The notes: generated from the letters alone by a model not told the origin. A DNA stretch of 20,957 nt from RGIG426 sp045598065 (GCA_045598065.1 JAZLLJ010000094.1:1-20957), one strand, 5' to 3'. Counted from the first letter of the stretch, positions 7,334 to 16,203 are shown. Program-made: numbers and translations.

Positions 7334-7804
7334 CTACCACCTATAATGTGCGAATGCTTTGTTTGCTTCAGCACTCCTGTGCATTTCGTCTTTCTTCTTG
7401 ACTGCTCCGCCTGTTAAGTTAACTGCGTCTACTAATTCACCAGCGAGTCTTTCGTTCATTGTCTTCTCACCACGTTTTCTTGCAAATAATACAATCCAAC
7501 GAATTGCGAGAGTCTGTCTTCTTTCTGGACGAATTTCCATAGGAACCTGGTATGTGGCTCCGCCGACTCTTCTTGCTTTTGTTTCTAATACTGGCATAAC
7601 GTTCTCTAATGCTTTATTGAACATATCGATTGCTTCCATACCAGTTTTCTTTGCTGCTATTTCAAATGCCTCATAGACGATTGTCTGTGCTGTTCCCTTC
7701 TTTCCGTCTAACATTACCTGGTTGATTAATTTTGTAACAACCTTGCTGCCATAAACTGGATCTGGGAGTACGTCTCTTTTCGGCACGCCGCTTCTTCTTG
7801 GCAT
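7334..7804 (-). CDS. rpsG: 30S ribosomal protein S7
   Basis: S7 (156 residues) organises the 30S head and contacts the E-site tRNA. It begins MPRRSGVPKRDVLPDPVYGS, carries RRVGGATYQVPMEIRPERR in the conserved beta-hairpin region, and ends HRSAEANKAFAHYRW. The ATG at 7804 has a near-perfect AGGAGGT site. Its base composition (23 of 60 G+C in 7621-7680) and AGA arginine codons match the genes to its left and contrast with rpsL immediately upstream. The composition break of the window falls just before this gene. Confidence 0.98.
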   Translation of the reverse strand: MPRRSGVPKRDVLPDPVYGSKVVTKLINQVMLDGKKGTAQTIVYEAFEIAAKKTGMEAIDMFNKALENVMPVLETKARRVGGATYQVPMEIRPERRQTLAIRWIVLFARKRGEKTMNERLAGELVDAVNLTGGAVKKKDEMHRSAEANKAFAHYRW

Positions 7805-7844
7805 AATGACCTCCTAAAGTCTAAAGTTTAATACATTCGAAAAA
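7805..7844. other. Composition boundary between AT-richer and GC-richer halves
   Basis: Composition and codon preference change abruptly across this 40-base gap. Hand counts give 23/60 G+C in 7621-7680 (rpsG) against 33/60 in 7981-8040 (rpsL). Further away, counts are 22/60 in 4501-4560 (tuf) and 38/60 in 10681-10740 (rpoC). rpsG opens with AGA arginine codons, while rpsL uses CGC/CGT. The cause may be contig chimerism or a real mosaic. Confidence 0.7.
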
Positions 7845-8258
7845 TTATTTCTTTGGGCGTTTTGCACCATATTTACTGCGTCCTTGCATACGTTTTGCAA
7901 CGCCGGCAGTGTCAAGTGTGCCACGGATAATGTGATAACGCACACCAGGCAGGTCGCGAACACGGCCACCGCGCAGCAGCACGACGGAGTGTTCTTGCAG
8001 GTTGTGGCCCTCACCCGGAATGTAGGTCGTAACCTCGATACCGTTGGAAAGGCGCACACGAGCAACTTTACGCAAAGCGGAGTTCGGTTTTTTCGGCGTA
8101 GTCGTCTTGACGGCAGTGCACACACCGCGTTTTTGCGGAGCGTTACGGTCGGTTGCGATCTGCTTTTTGGAGTTCCAGCCTTTCAACAGAGCCGGAGCTT
8201 TCGCCTTTTTCTCCAAGTCTTGGCGTCCCTTGCGAACCAGTTGGTTAAAAGTCGGCAA
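7845..8258 (-). CDS. rpsL: 30S ribosomal protein S12, TTG start
   Basis: S12 (137 residues) sits at the decoding centre and controls accuracy. The homologous start MPTFNQLVRKG is encoded from a TTG at 8258, about 6 bases after AGGAGGTG. A GTG at 8267 in the same frame would overlap the ribosome binding site, so it is rejected. PQKRGVC, TTTPKKPNSALRKVARVRL and GHNLQEHSVVLLRGG are conserved. The lysine equivalent to E. coli K43 is present (K56), but the K88 equivalent is arginine (R101, in RVRDLPGVRYH). That substitution gives streptomycin resistance in model bacteria. The gene has its own promoter and leader hairpin. No L7Ae-like gene lies between rpoC and rpsL, unlike in many Firmicutes. Confidence 0.96.
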   Translation of the reverse strand: MPTFNQLVRKGRQDLEKKAKAPALLKGWNSKKQIATDRNAPQKRGVCTAVKTTTPKKPNSALRKVARVRLSNGIEVTTYIPGEGHNLQEHSVVLLRGGRVRDLPGVRYHIIRGTLDTAGVAKRMQGRSKYGAKRPKK

Positions 8259-8290
8259 ACAAAACACCTCCTCATAAAAAATTTATTCGG

Positions 8291-8322
8291 GCGTAGGTGG
8301 ACAGACCTCTGTCCACCTACGC
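8291..8322 (-). promoter_or_regulatory. Perfect 14-bp hairpin in the rpsL 5' leader
   Basis: GCGTAGGTGGACAG and CTGTCCACCTACGC form a perfect 14-bp stem with a 4-base loop. It begins a few bases after the predicted rpsL transcription start and lies about 30 bases before the ribosome binding site. A run of six Ts occurs about 10 bases downstream, too far for a standard terminator. It may stabilise the message end or serve as a regulatory leader. Confidence 0.75.
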
Positions 8323-8334
8323 AACCAAATATAC

Positions 8335-8363
8335 ATTTTAGCATACCCCTTTGCGGTTGTCAA
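8335..8363 (-). promoter_or_regulatory. Promoter of rpsL (str operon)
   Basis: On the minus strand, -35 TTGACA (8358-8363), a 17-base spacer and -10 TAAAAT (8335-8340) lie between the rpoC stop and rpsL. No convincing terminator follows rpoC, so readthrough plus this internal start is likely. Confidence 0.8.
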
Positions 8364-8413
8364 GCGAATTTTTTCTGATTTTTCGCTTAAAACCGCGGTT
8401 TTTTCGGATTTTT

Positions 8414-11400
8414 TTACTCCTCAGAGGTACTCTCGGCCAAATCCGCCGCCATTTCGTCCTCGCCCTCCGCCAGCATACTGCGCAGAGCGTTGACGTACGG
8501 ATCGTCATCCGACGCGTGGGTATTGATAACCTCCACGTCGTTGTAGGTCTGCACGCCGGTACCGGCCGGAATGAGTTTACCGATGATGACGTTCTCTTTA
8601 AGGCCCATGAGCGGATCGACTTTGCCCTTGATAGCGGCATCGGTCAACACGCGTGTGGTCTCCTGGAAGGAGGCCGCCGACAGGAAGCTGTCGGTCGCGA
8701 GGGCAGCTTTGGTGATACCGAGAAGCAGCGGCTCATACTCGGCAAGACGGAGGTTCTCCTCCCCTGCCTCCATGCGCGCGCGCACGGCATCGTTGGCCAT
8801 CTCCGCTTCAATACGGTCCACAGTGGAACCGCCGATCAGCGTGGAGCTTCCCGGATCGGCCACGTAGACTTTATGCATCATCTGACGGACGATAACTTCA
8901 ATGTGTTTATCGTTGATTTTAACGGACTGCAAACGGTAGGTGCGCTGCACTTCTTCGGTCAGATAGTTCTGCACCGCCGTACCGCCGTTGACCGCCATAA
9001 TATCATGGGGGTTGATGGCACCGTCTGTCAGGCGCTCGCCTTTCATCACGTGATCACCCTCGTGCACACGGATGTGCGTGCCAAACGGAATCACGTAGGA
9101 GCGCTCATCCAGTTCGCCGTCGGTATTGTTGGTAACGACCACGAGCTGTTTCTTCTTTTCCTCCGCGAAGCGCACGTCGCCCTCGATTTCAGTGATGATG
9201 GCGTGGTTTTTCGGCTTGCGAGCCTCAAACAACTCCTCAACACGCGGAAGACCTTGGGTAATATCTTCGCCGGACGCGATACCGCCGGTGTGGAAAGTAC
9301 GCATCGTCAACTGCGTACCCGGCTCACCAATGGACTGCGCCGCAATTGTACCGACCGCCTCGCCGACCGTAACCGGATCGACCGTCGCCAAGTTGGCGCC
9401 GTAGCAGTGCGCGCACACGCCGTGACGGGCGTGGCAGGTGAGCACCGAACGGACACGGACTTTCATCGGCATTCCGAATTCTTCCAGTTTGGACACCATA
9501 AATTTGGCATCTTTCTCGGTCATCATCTTCTCGCGGCTGATCAGCACTTCGCCGGTCTTGGGATCGACGAAATCTTCCGACAGGAAGCGACCGGTCAAAC
9601 GCTCGGACAGCGGCTCAATCATCGCATCGCCGTCTTTGATGTCGTAGACCTCGATACCGTCGTGGGTACCGCAGTCGCGCTCACGGATAATAACGTCTTG
9701 CGCCACGTCCACGAGACGACGAGTCAAATAACCGGAGTCAGCGGTACGCAGAGCGGTATCCGCCAAGCCTTTACGGGCACCACGGGAGGCGATGAAGTAC
9801 TCGAAAACGTTCAGGCCTTCGCGGTAGTTCGCACGAATCGGGACTTCGATGGCACGACCGGAGGTGTTGGCAATCAGACCGCGCATACCGGCGAGCTGAC
9901 GAATCTGGGCGGACGAACCACGAGCACCGGAATCCGCCATCATAAAGATCGGGTTGTACGGATCCATGTTGTCGTTCAAAGCATTACCGACTTTTTCGGT
10001 GGTCTCGTTCCACACGCGGACCACGTTGCGATAACGCTCTTCCTCGCTCATAAGACCTTGCTCGAACAAGTCGACGATTTCGTCCACTTGATCCTCGGCG
10101 GCTTTCACCAAATCTTTCTTTGCAGGCGGAATGGTAGCATCCACAACGGAGACGGTCAACGCCGCCACGGTGGAATAGTGATAGCCCTGCGATTTCACAG
10201 CATCGAGCACTTCGGAAGTATCGGCAGTGCCGTGCACTTTAATACATTTTTCAATGATCTGAGACAGTTGTTTTTTACCAACCTTGAAGTTGACCTCATA
10301 CTCGAACAGATTGTCCGGGTTAGAGCGATCCACAAAACCGAGGTCCTGCGGAATCGGACGGTTGAAGATGATACGGCCGATGGTGGTCTCCACCATACGG
10401 GATTTCTCCTCACCGTCAATCACAAGGGTGCGACGAACGCGGATTCTCGCGTGCAGGCCGATAACACCGTTATCGTAAGCCATCTGCGCTTCATCCTCAC
10501 TGCCGAAGGCTTTACCCTCGCCCAGTTCGCCTTCGCGCTCATAGGTCAGGTAGTAGGAACCGAGCACCATATCCTGCGTCGGAACAGTAACCGGTTTACC
10601 GTCGGACGGTTTCAGCAAGTTGCCGGCAGCCAACATCAGGAAGCGAGCTTCCGCCTGCGCTTCGGCAGACAGCGGCACGTGGACGGCCATCTGGTCACCG
10701 TCGAAGTCGGCGTTGAAGGCGGTACAAGCCAGCGGATGCAGTTTGATGGCACGGCCCTCGACGAGCACCGGCTCAAACGCTTGGATACCGAGGCGGTGAA
10801 GCGTCGGCGCGCGGTTGAGCATAACCGGATGGTCTTTAATCACGATTTCCAGCGCATCCCACACGTCCGGATGGACACGTTCCACCATCTTACGGGCGGA
10901 TTTGATGTTACCGGCAACACCGGTTTCCACGAGACGTTTCATCACGAACGGTTTGAACAGTTCGAGCGCCATCTCTTTCGGCAGACCGCACTGATACATT
11001 TTCAGTTCCGGACCGACAACGATAACCGAACGGCCGGAATAGTCGACACGCTTACCGAGCAGGTTTTGACGGAAACGACCTTGTTTACCTTTCAGAATAT
11101 CCGAAAGGGATTTCAGCGGACGGTTGTTCGGACCGGTCACCGGACGGCCGCGACGGCCGTTGTCGATGAGGGCGTCCACCGCTTCTTGCAGCATACGTTT
11201 CTCGTTGCGAACGATGATGTCCGGCGCACCGAGTTCAAGCAGGCGCTGCAAACGGTTGTTACGGTTAATCACGCGGCGATAAAGGTCGTTAAGGTCGGAG
11301 GTGGCGAAACGGCCGCCGTCCAACTGGACCATCGGGCGGATATCCGGCGGAATGACCGGCACCACGTTGAGGATCATCCACTCGGGGCGGTTGCCGGAAG

Positions 11401-12052
11401 CGCGGAACGCTTCCACCACTTCGAGACGTTTGATGATACGGGCACGTTTTTGGCCGGTGGACTCTTCGAGTTCGTCTTTCAGCTCTTTCGTAAGGGCTTC
11501 GAGGTCAATTTCAGCCAACAGTTTTTGGATGTATTCCGCACCCATACCGGCCTCGAAATCGTCCTCGTATTTCTCGCGCATATCGCGATACTCTTTCTCG
11601 GAGAGAATCTCTTTCTTCGCGAGCGGCGTAGAACCCGGATCGGTCACGATGTAAGAGGCGAAATACAAAACATTTTCCAATTGACGGGGCGTGATGTCCA
11701 GCATCAGACCGATGCGAGACGGAATACCCTTGAAATACCAAATGTGAGACACCGGCGCGGCCAGTTCAATATGGCCCATACGCTCGCGGCGCACTTTGGC
11801 GCGAGTCACTTCCACGCCGCAACGGTCGCAAATTTTGCCTTTGAAGCGGATACGTTTGTATTTGCCGCAATGGCACTCCCAGTCTTTGGTCGGCCCGAAG
11901 ATACGCTCACAGAACAGACCGTCCCGTTCCGGTTTGAGCGTACGATAGTTGATGGTTTCCGGCTTTTTCACTTCGCCGTAGGACCAACTGCGGATCTGGT
12001 CGGGAGAAGCCAAACCGATTTTAATGGAATCGAAAACATTAAAGTTCATCAT
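8414..12052 (-). CDS. rpoC: DNA-directed RNA polymerase subunit beta'
   Basis: Beta' (1212 residues from the chosen start) carries the polymerase active site. The absolutely conserved NADFDGD magnesium motif lies at about 447-453. The N-terminal zinc site uses C60, C62, C75 and C78 (ECHCGKY and CDRCGVE). The second zinc site includes CGTHDG and CHARHGVCAHC. The length fits a Firmicutes enzyme without large lineage insertions. The C-terminus is acidic. The frame opens at a TTG at 12073, but ATG 12052 (or the next codon, 12049) is preferred, with AAGGGGAG about 8 bases upstream. It starts 17 bases after the rpoB stop. Confidence 0.98.
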   Translation of the reverse strand: MMNFNVFDSIKIGLASPDQIRSWSYGEVKKPETINYRTLKPERDGLFCERIFGPTKDWECHCGKYKRIRFKGKICDRCGVEVTRAKVRRERMGHIELAAPVSHIWYFKGIPSRIGLMLDITPRQLENVLYFASYIVTDPGSTPLAKKEILSEKEYRDMREKYEDDFEAGMGAEYIQKLLAEIDLEALTKELKDELEESTGQKRARIIKRLEVVEAFRASGNRPEWMILNVVPVIPPDIRPMVQLDGGRFATSDLNDLYRRVINRNNRLQRLLELGAPDIIVRNEKRMLQEAVDALIDNGRRGRPVTGPNNRPLKSLSDILKGKQGRFRQNLLGKRVDYSGRSVIVVGPELKMYQCGLPKEMALELFKPFVMKRLVETGVAGNIKSARKMVERVHPDVWDALEIVIKDHPVMLNRAPTLHRLGIQAFEPVLVEGRAIKLHPLACTAFNADFDGDQMAVHVPLSAEAQAEARFLMLAAGNLLKPSDGKPVTVPTQDMVLGSYYLTYEREGELGEGKAFGSEDEAQMAYDNGVIGLHARIRVRRTLVIDGEEKSRMVETTIGRIIFNRPIPQDLGFVDRSNPDNLFEYEVNFKVGKKQLSQIIEKCIKVHGTADTSEVLDAVKSQGYHYSTVAALTVSVVDATIPPAKKDLVKAAEDQVDEIVDLFEQGLMSEEERYRNVVRVWNETTEKVGNALNDNMDPYNPIFMMADSGARGSSAQIRQLAGMRGLIANTSGRAIEVPIRANYREGLNVFEYFIASRGARKGLADTALRTADSGYLTRRLVDVAQDVIIRERDCGTHDGIEVYDIKDGDAMIEPLSERLTGRFLSEDFVDPKTGEVLISREKMMTEKDAKFMVSKLEEFGMPMKVRVRSVLTCHARHGVCAHCYGANLATVDPVTVGEAVGTIAAQSIGEPGTQLTMRTFHTGGIASGEDITQGLPRVEELFEARKPKNHAIITEIEGDVRFAEEKKKQLVVVTNNTDGELDERSYVIPFGTHIRVHEGDHVMKGERLTDGAINPHDIMAVNGGTAVQNYLTEEVQRTYRLQSVKINDKHIEVIVRQMMHKVYVADPGSSTLIGGSTVDRIEAEMANDAVRARMEAGEENLRLAEYEPLLLGITKAALATDSFLSAASFQETTRVLTDAAIKGKVDPLMGLKENVIIGKLIPAGTGVQTYNDVEVINTHASDDDPYVNALRSMLAEGEDEMAADLAESTSEE

Positions 12053-12069
12053 AAAGCAACTCCCCTTTC

Positions 12070-15000
12070 TCAAACGTCGAGGTCATCGTCGCCGTCATCC
12101 GCGCCGAGAAGCGCACTGAGAGCGGCACCGAGATCGTCATCGTCAGTTTCCGGCGCTTCCTCCACGGAATAGCCGGCAAACTCGTTTTCATTCGCAACCA
12201 TTGAGAACGCTTTATCGTCCTCGATATCGCTGATGCGGAAATCGTCATCGTCATCCTCGAAATTCTGTTTCAGATCGATTTCGTTCTTATCTTTATCCAT
12301 CACGCGCACGTCAAGACCGAGCGATTGCAGCTCTTTAACAAGCACTTTGAAGGACTCCGGCACACCGGATTGCGGCACGTTTTGGCCTTTGACAATGGAT
12401 TCGTAGGTCTTGACGCGGCCGACCACGTCGTCCGACTTGACCGTCAAAATCTCCTGCAAGGTGTAAGCGGCGCCGTAAGCCTCAAGCGCCCACACCTCCA
12501 TCTCACCGAAGCGCTGGCCGCCGAACTGGGCTTTACCACCCAAAGGCTGCTGCGTAACGAGTGAGTACGGACCGGTAGAACGGGCGTGAATCTTATCGTC
12601 AACCAAGTGGTGCAATTTAAGGAAATACATATAGCCGACCGTGACCGGGTTATCGAACGGCTGACCGGTACGACCGTCATACAGCGTAATCTTACCGTTG
12701 TGCTCGCGGCCGACTTCTTCCAGCATCTCCTGAATCTGATCCTCGTGCGCACCGTCGAAGACCGGCGTCATAATCTTAATGCCCTTCGCAGCGCAAGCCG
12801 CGCCGAGGTGCACTTCCAAAACCTGACCGATGTTCATACGGGACGGAACGCCCAAGGGGTTCAGCACGATATCAAGCGGACGGCCATCCGGCAGGAACGG
12901 CATATCCTCGCTCGGGAGAATACGAGATACAACACCTTTGTTACCGTGGCGACCGGCCATTTTATCGCCCACGCTGATTTTACGTTTTTGGGCGATGTAG
13001 CAGCGAACGACTTCATTCACGCCGGGCGACAGCTCAGAGCAGTTCTCGCGGGTGAACACTTTCACGTCCACCACGATACCGTACTCACCGTGCGGCACAC
13101 GCAAAGACGTGTCACGGACTTCGCGAGCTTTCTCACCGAAGATGGCGCGCAGCAAACGCTCCTCCGCGGTCAGTTCGGTCTCGCCTTTCGGGGTGACTTT
13201 ACCGACGAGGATATCGCCGGAACGCACCTCGGCACCGATGTGGATAATACCGTGGGAATCAAGGTCTTTCAGCGCGGCGTCACCGGCCTGCGGAATGTCA
13301 CGGGTAATCTCCTCCGGCCCGAGTTTCGTGTCGCGAGCTTCGATTTCATATTCTTCCACGTGCAGCGACGTAAAGATATCGTCGCGGACGAGTTTTTCGT
13401 TGATGAGAACGGCGTCTTCGTAGTTATAACCTTCCCAGGTCATAAAGCCGATAAGCACGTTCTTTCCGAGAGCAATCTCACCGTTGCTGGTAGCCGGACC
13501 GTCGGCGGGCACTTCGTGCTCCTCCACGTGCTGACCAACCGACACAACGGGCTGTTGGTTGATGCAGGTACCTTGGTTGGAACGGGAGAACTTAATCAGT
13601 TCATACACGTCCTCCACGCCGTCTTCGTCACGGCGCACTTTCACACTGCGAGCATCCACCGCGGTGATGGTACCGGCGTGTTTCGCCAGCACGCACACGC
13701 CCGAATCCACACCGGCTTTGTATTCCATACCGGTACCGACAATCGGGGATTCGGTGGTGAGCAGCGGCACCGCCTGCCGCTGCATGTTGGAACCCATCAA
13801 AGCGCGGTTCGCATCGTCGTTCTCGAGGAACGGAATCATAGCGGTAGCCACCGACACGACCATCTTCGGCGAAACGTCCATGAAGTCCGGTTTATCCGGT
13901 GTCACTTCCAAGAACTCGCCGCGGAAACGGGCGTTGACACGTTTGTTGGCAAAGCGGCCCTCTTCGTCGAGCGGCTCGTTCGCCTGCGCCACGATGTAGG
14001 CATCTTCCACGTCGGCAGACATATAGATGACTTCGTCGGTGACGACGCCGGTCTCTTTGTCCACGCGGCGGAACGGCGCTTCTACAAAGCCGTATTCGTT
14101 GATACGGGCAAAGGTCGCCAAATAGGAAATCAAACCGATGTTCGGGCCCTCAGGAGTCTCAATCGGGCACATACGGCCATAGTGGCTGTAGTGAACGTCA
14201 CGGACTTCGAATCCGGCGCGGTCACGGGACAAACCGCCGGGGCCCAAAGCGGACAAGCGGCGTTTGTGGGTGAGTTCGGCCAACGGGTTGTTCTGGTCCA
14301 TAAACTGGGACAGCGGCGAAGAACCGAAGAATTCTTTGATTGCCGCCACCACCGGGCGGATGTTGATAAGCGCTTGCGGCGTAATCTCGCCGGAATCCTG
14401 CGCCTGCAACGTCATGCGCTCGCGAATCACGCGCTCCATACGGGAGAAACCGATGCGGAAATGGTTCTGCAACAGTTCACCCACCGAGCGGATGCGGCGG
14501 TTGCCCAAGTGGTCGATGTCGTCGGTGTTGCCCACGTCAAAGCACAGGCAGTTGAGGTAGCTGACCGACGCAAAGATGTCGTCCACGATAATGGTGTTCG
14601 GGATAAGGTCGTCGTGACGGGCTTTCAGCGCTTCCATCAGCGCTTCTTTCTTGCCTTTCGTCTCGGCGAGCACTTCCTGCAACACCGTGAAACGCACTTT
14701 TTCATTGATACCGCAGGAAGCCAACTCGTCCTCGCTCAATTTCACGTAAGCGCGGATATCCACCATCTGGTTGGTGATGATTTTAACTTCTTTCTGCTCA
14801 CCGTGGTCGTCCACAGTGATGTAGGCGATTTTCACGCCCTTGTTTTCCATTTCCAGAGCGCGCTCGGCGGTAATTTTCTCGCCTGCTTCCGCAAGCAGTT
14901 CGCCGGTCGCCTCGTCCACGATGGGCTGAGACAGCACACGGCCGGTCAAGCGGTTTTGCAGACCGAGTTTTTTGTTATATTTATAGCGGCCCACGCGAGA

Positions 15001-15804
15001 CAAGTCATAGCGACGCGGATCGAAGAACAGGCTTTCGATGTGCTGCTGCGAGTTTTCGGTGGTCGCCGGCTCACCCGGACGCAGTTTGCGATAGACTTCC
15101 AAAAGACCGTCTTCGGTGGATTTGGTGATATCTTTCAGAATGGTCGCCTGCATCAGTTCGGTCTCGCCGAAGAATTCCAAAATCTGCGCGTCGCTGCCAA
15201 GTCCGAGCGCACGCAGGAAGGTGGTCACCGGCAGTTTGCGATTTTTATCGATGCGGACGTACGCCACATCGGTAGAATCGGTCTCATACTCGAGCCACGC
15301 ACCGCGGTTCGGGATGACCGTAGAGGTAAACAGCTTTTTACCGGTGGTGTCGTAACTCATATCATAGTAGACACCCGGCGAACGAACGAGCTGAGACACG
15401 ATTACGCGCTCGGCACCGTTAATCACAAAGGTGCCGCTGTCGGTCATCAGCGGGAAATCGCCCATAAACACTTCGTTTTCCTGGATTTCGCCGGTCTCTT
15501 TGTTGAGCAGACGAGCCGTCACGTGCAGCGGCGCGGCATAGGTCACGTCACGCTCTTTGCACTCTTGCACCGAATATTTCGGTTTTTCTTCCAGGCGGTA
15601 GTCAATAAAATCCAGCACCAAGTTGCCGGAGTAGTCGGTAATGGATGCGATATCGCGGAAGACCTCTTTCAGGCCTTGATCCAAAAACCACTTGTACGAG
15701 TTCTTTTGCACTTCAATGAGGTTGGGCATTTCCAAAACTTCGTTGATTTTCGCAAAGCTCATACGAGTCGTCTTACCGAGTTGTACCGGTTTAAGATTCG
15801 TCAT
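12070..15804 (-). CDS. rpoB: DNA-directed RNA polymerase subunit beta
   Basis: Beta (1244 residues) pairs with beta' to form the catalytic core. The rifampicin pocket is typical of a sensitive enzyme by eye: SQFMDQNNP at 499-507, then THKRRLSALGPGG. Other family segments are RMCPIETPEGPNIGLI, GKNVLIGFMTWEGYNYEDA, KMAGRHGNKGVVSRI and the C-terminal GGKAQFGGQRFGEMEVWALEAYGA. An acidic, Asp-rich tail of about 75 residues extends past the conserved core. The gene has its own promoter and a leader of about 155 bases, and lies divergent from cysE rather than downstream of rplL. Its ribosome binding site (GGGAG) is unusually far from the ATG. Confidence 0.98.
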   Translation of the reverse strand: MTNLKPVQLGKTTRMSFAKINEVLEMPNLIEVQKNSYKWFLDQGLKEVFRDIASITDYSGNLVLDFIDYRLEEKPKYSVQECKERDVTYAAPLHVTARLLNKETGEIQENEVFMGDFPLMTDSGTFVINGAERVIVSQLVRSPGVYYDMSYDTTGKKLFTSTVIPNRGAWLEYETDSTDVAYVRIDKNRKLPVTTFLRALGLGSDAQILEFFGETELMQATILKDITKSTEDGLLEVYRKLRPGEPATTENSQQHIESLFFDPRRYDLSRVGRYKYNKKLGLQNRLTGRVLSQPIVDEATGELLAEAGEKITAERALEMENKGVKIAYITVDDHGEQKEVKIITNQMVDIRAYVKLSEDELASCGINEKVRFTVLQEVLAETKGKKEALMEALKARHDDLIPNTIIVDDIFASVSYLNCLCFDVGNTDDIDHLGNRRIRSVGELLQNHFRIGFSRMERVIRERMTLQAQDSGEITPQALINIRPVVAAIKEFFGSSPLSQFMDQNNPLAELTHKRRLSALGPGGLSRDRAGFEVRDVHYSHYGRMCPIETPEGPNIGLISYLATFARINEYGFVEAPFRRVDKETGVVTDEVIYMSADVEDAYIVAQANEPLDEEGRFANKRVNARFRGEFLEVTPDKPDFMDVSPKMVVSVATAMIPFLENDDANRALMGSNMQRQAVPLLTTESPIVGTGMEYKAGVDSGVCVLAKHAGTITAVDARSVKVRRDEDGVEDVYELIKFSRSNQGTCINQQPVVSVGQHVEEHEVPADGPATSNGEIALGKNVLIGFMTWEGYNYEDAVLINEKLVRDDIFTSLHVEEYEIEARDTKLGPEEITRDIPQAGDAALKDLDSHGIIHIGAEVRSGDILVGKVTPKGETELTAEERLLRAIFGEKAREVRDTSLRVPHGEYGIVVDVKVFTRENCSELSPGVNEVVRCYIAQKRKISVGDKMAGRHGNKGVVSRILPSEDMPFLPDGRPLDIVLNPLGVPSRMNIGQVLEVHLGAACAAKGIKIMTPVFDGAHEDQIQEMLEEVGREHNGKITLYDGRTGQPFDNPVTVGYMYFLKLHHLVDDKIHARSTGPYSLVTQQPLGGKAQFGGQRFGEMEVWALEAYGAAYTLQEILTVKSDDVVGRVKTYESIVKGQNVPQSGVPESFKVLVKELQSLGLDVRVMDKDKNEIDLKQNFEDDDDDFRISDIEDDKAFSMVANENEFAGYSVEEAPETDDDDLGAALSALLGADDGDDDLDV

Positions 15805-15967
15805 ACGTTTTCTTCAACTCCCGTAATAATATGGCGGAAAAGCATCGCTTCCCCGATAGGTTTATTTACTCATTTGCACCCTCGAAAACGGCTCGCTTGC
15901 GGCCCGATTTCAGCTCTCCCGAAACCGGCGTTCAAGCCCCGCGTTTTCTTGCGCGCACAAGAATTTA

Positions 15968-15996
15968 ATTTTACTATTATATAAAAAATTTGTCAA
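15968..15996 (-). promoter_or_regulatory. Promoter of rpoB-rpoC
   Basis: On the minus strand, -35 TTGACA (15991-15996), a 17-base spacer and -10 TAAAAT (15968-15973) give the same layout as the rpsL promoter. The leader to the rpoB ATG is about 155 bases. I see no recognisable riboswitch or protein-leader motif in it. Confidence 0.8.
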
Positions 15997-16203
15997 GGGG
16001 TAATTTTAGACGAAATCCAGAAGAAAGAGACGAAATCGGTGCACATTTGGGTAAAAAACGCCCATTCGTGTAAAAAACGCGCACATTTCGCTCGAAATAT
16101 TAAACGCACGGTTGGGTTGTTGCTTTTTGGCGTTTTGTGACGTTTGTGCCCCTTCACATAAGGTTGTTATAAAGATTTTACACTCTTATTTTTAAGAAAC
16201 CAC
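15997..16203. other. Divergent intergenic region between rpoB and cysE promoters
   Basis: No gene is visible here. The stretch separates the rpoB promoter from the cysE promoter. It contains short spaced direct repeats: GACGAAATC at 16009 and 16029, GTAAAAAACGC at 16051 and 16070, and GCACATTT at 16041 and 16081. Their function is unknown; operator sites or decayed repeat copies are both possible. Confidence 0.5.

Noticed and set aside
8340..8413. Terminator after rpoC
   Set aside because: There is a short AAGCGAA/TTCGCTT stem and an AAAACCGCGGTTTT palindrome, but neither has a proper loop plus T-run in the right direction. Readthrough is more likely.
8351..12172. A 1273-codon open frame on the plus strand opposite rpoC, and a similar 1132-codon frame opposite rpoB (12586-15984)
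   Set aside because: Both are antisense shadows of GC-rich, highly conserved rpoC and rpoB. Their translations are rich in His, Arg and Phe with no recognisable domains, and neither has a convincing ribosome binding site.
14281..14330. Rifampicin resistance substitutions in RpoB
   Set aside because: The pocket residues visible (SQFMDQNNP, THKRRLSALGPGG) look wild type by eye.
15946..15963. Hairpin TTCTTG/CAAGAA at the start of the rpoB leader, possibly parallel to the rpsL leader hairpin
   Set aside because: The predicted transcription start falls inside its 5' arm, so the RNA may not contain the whole stem.
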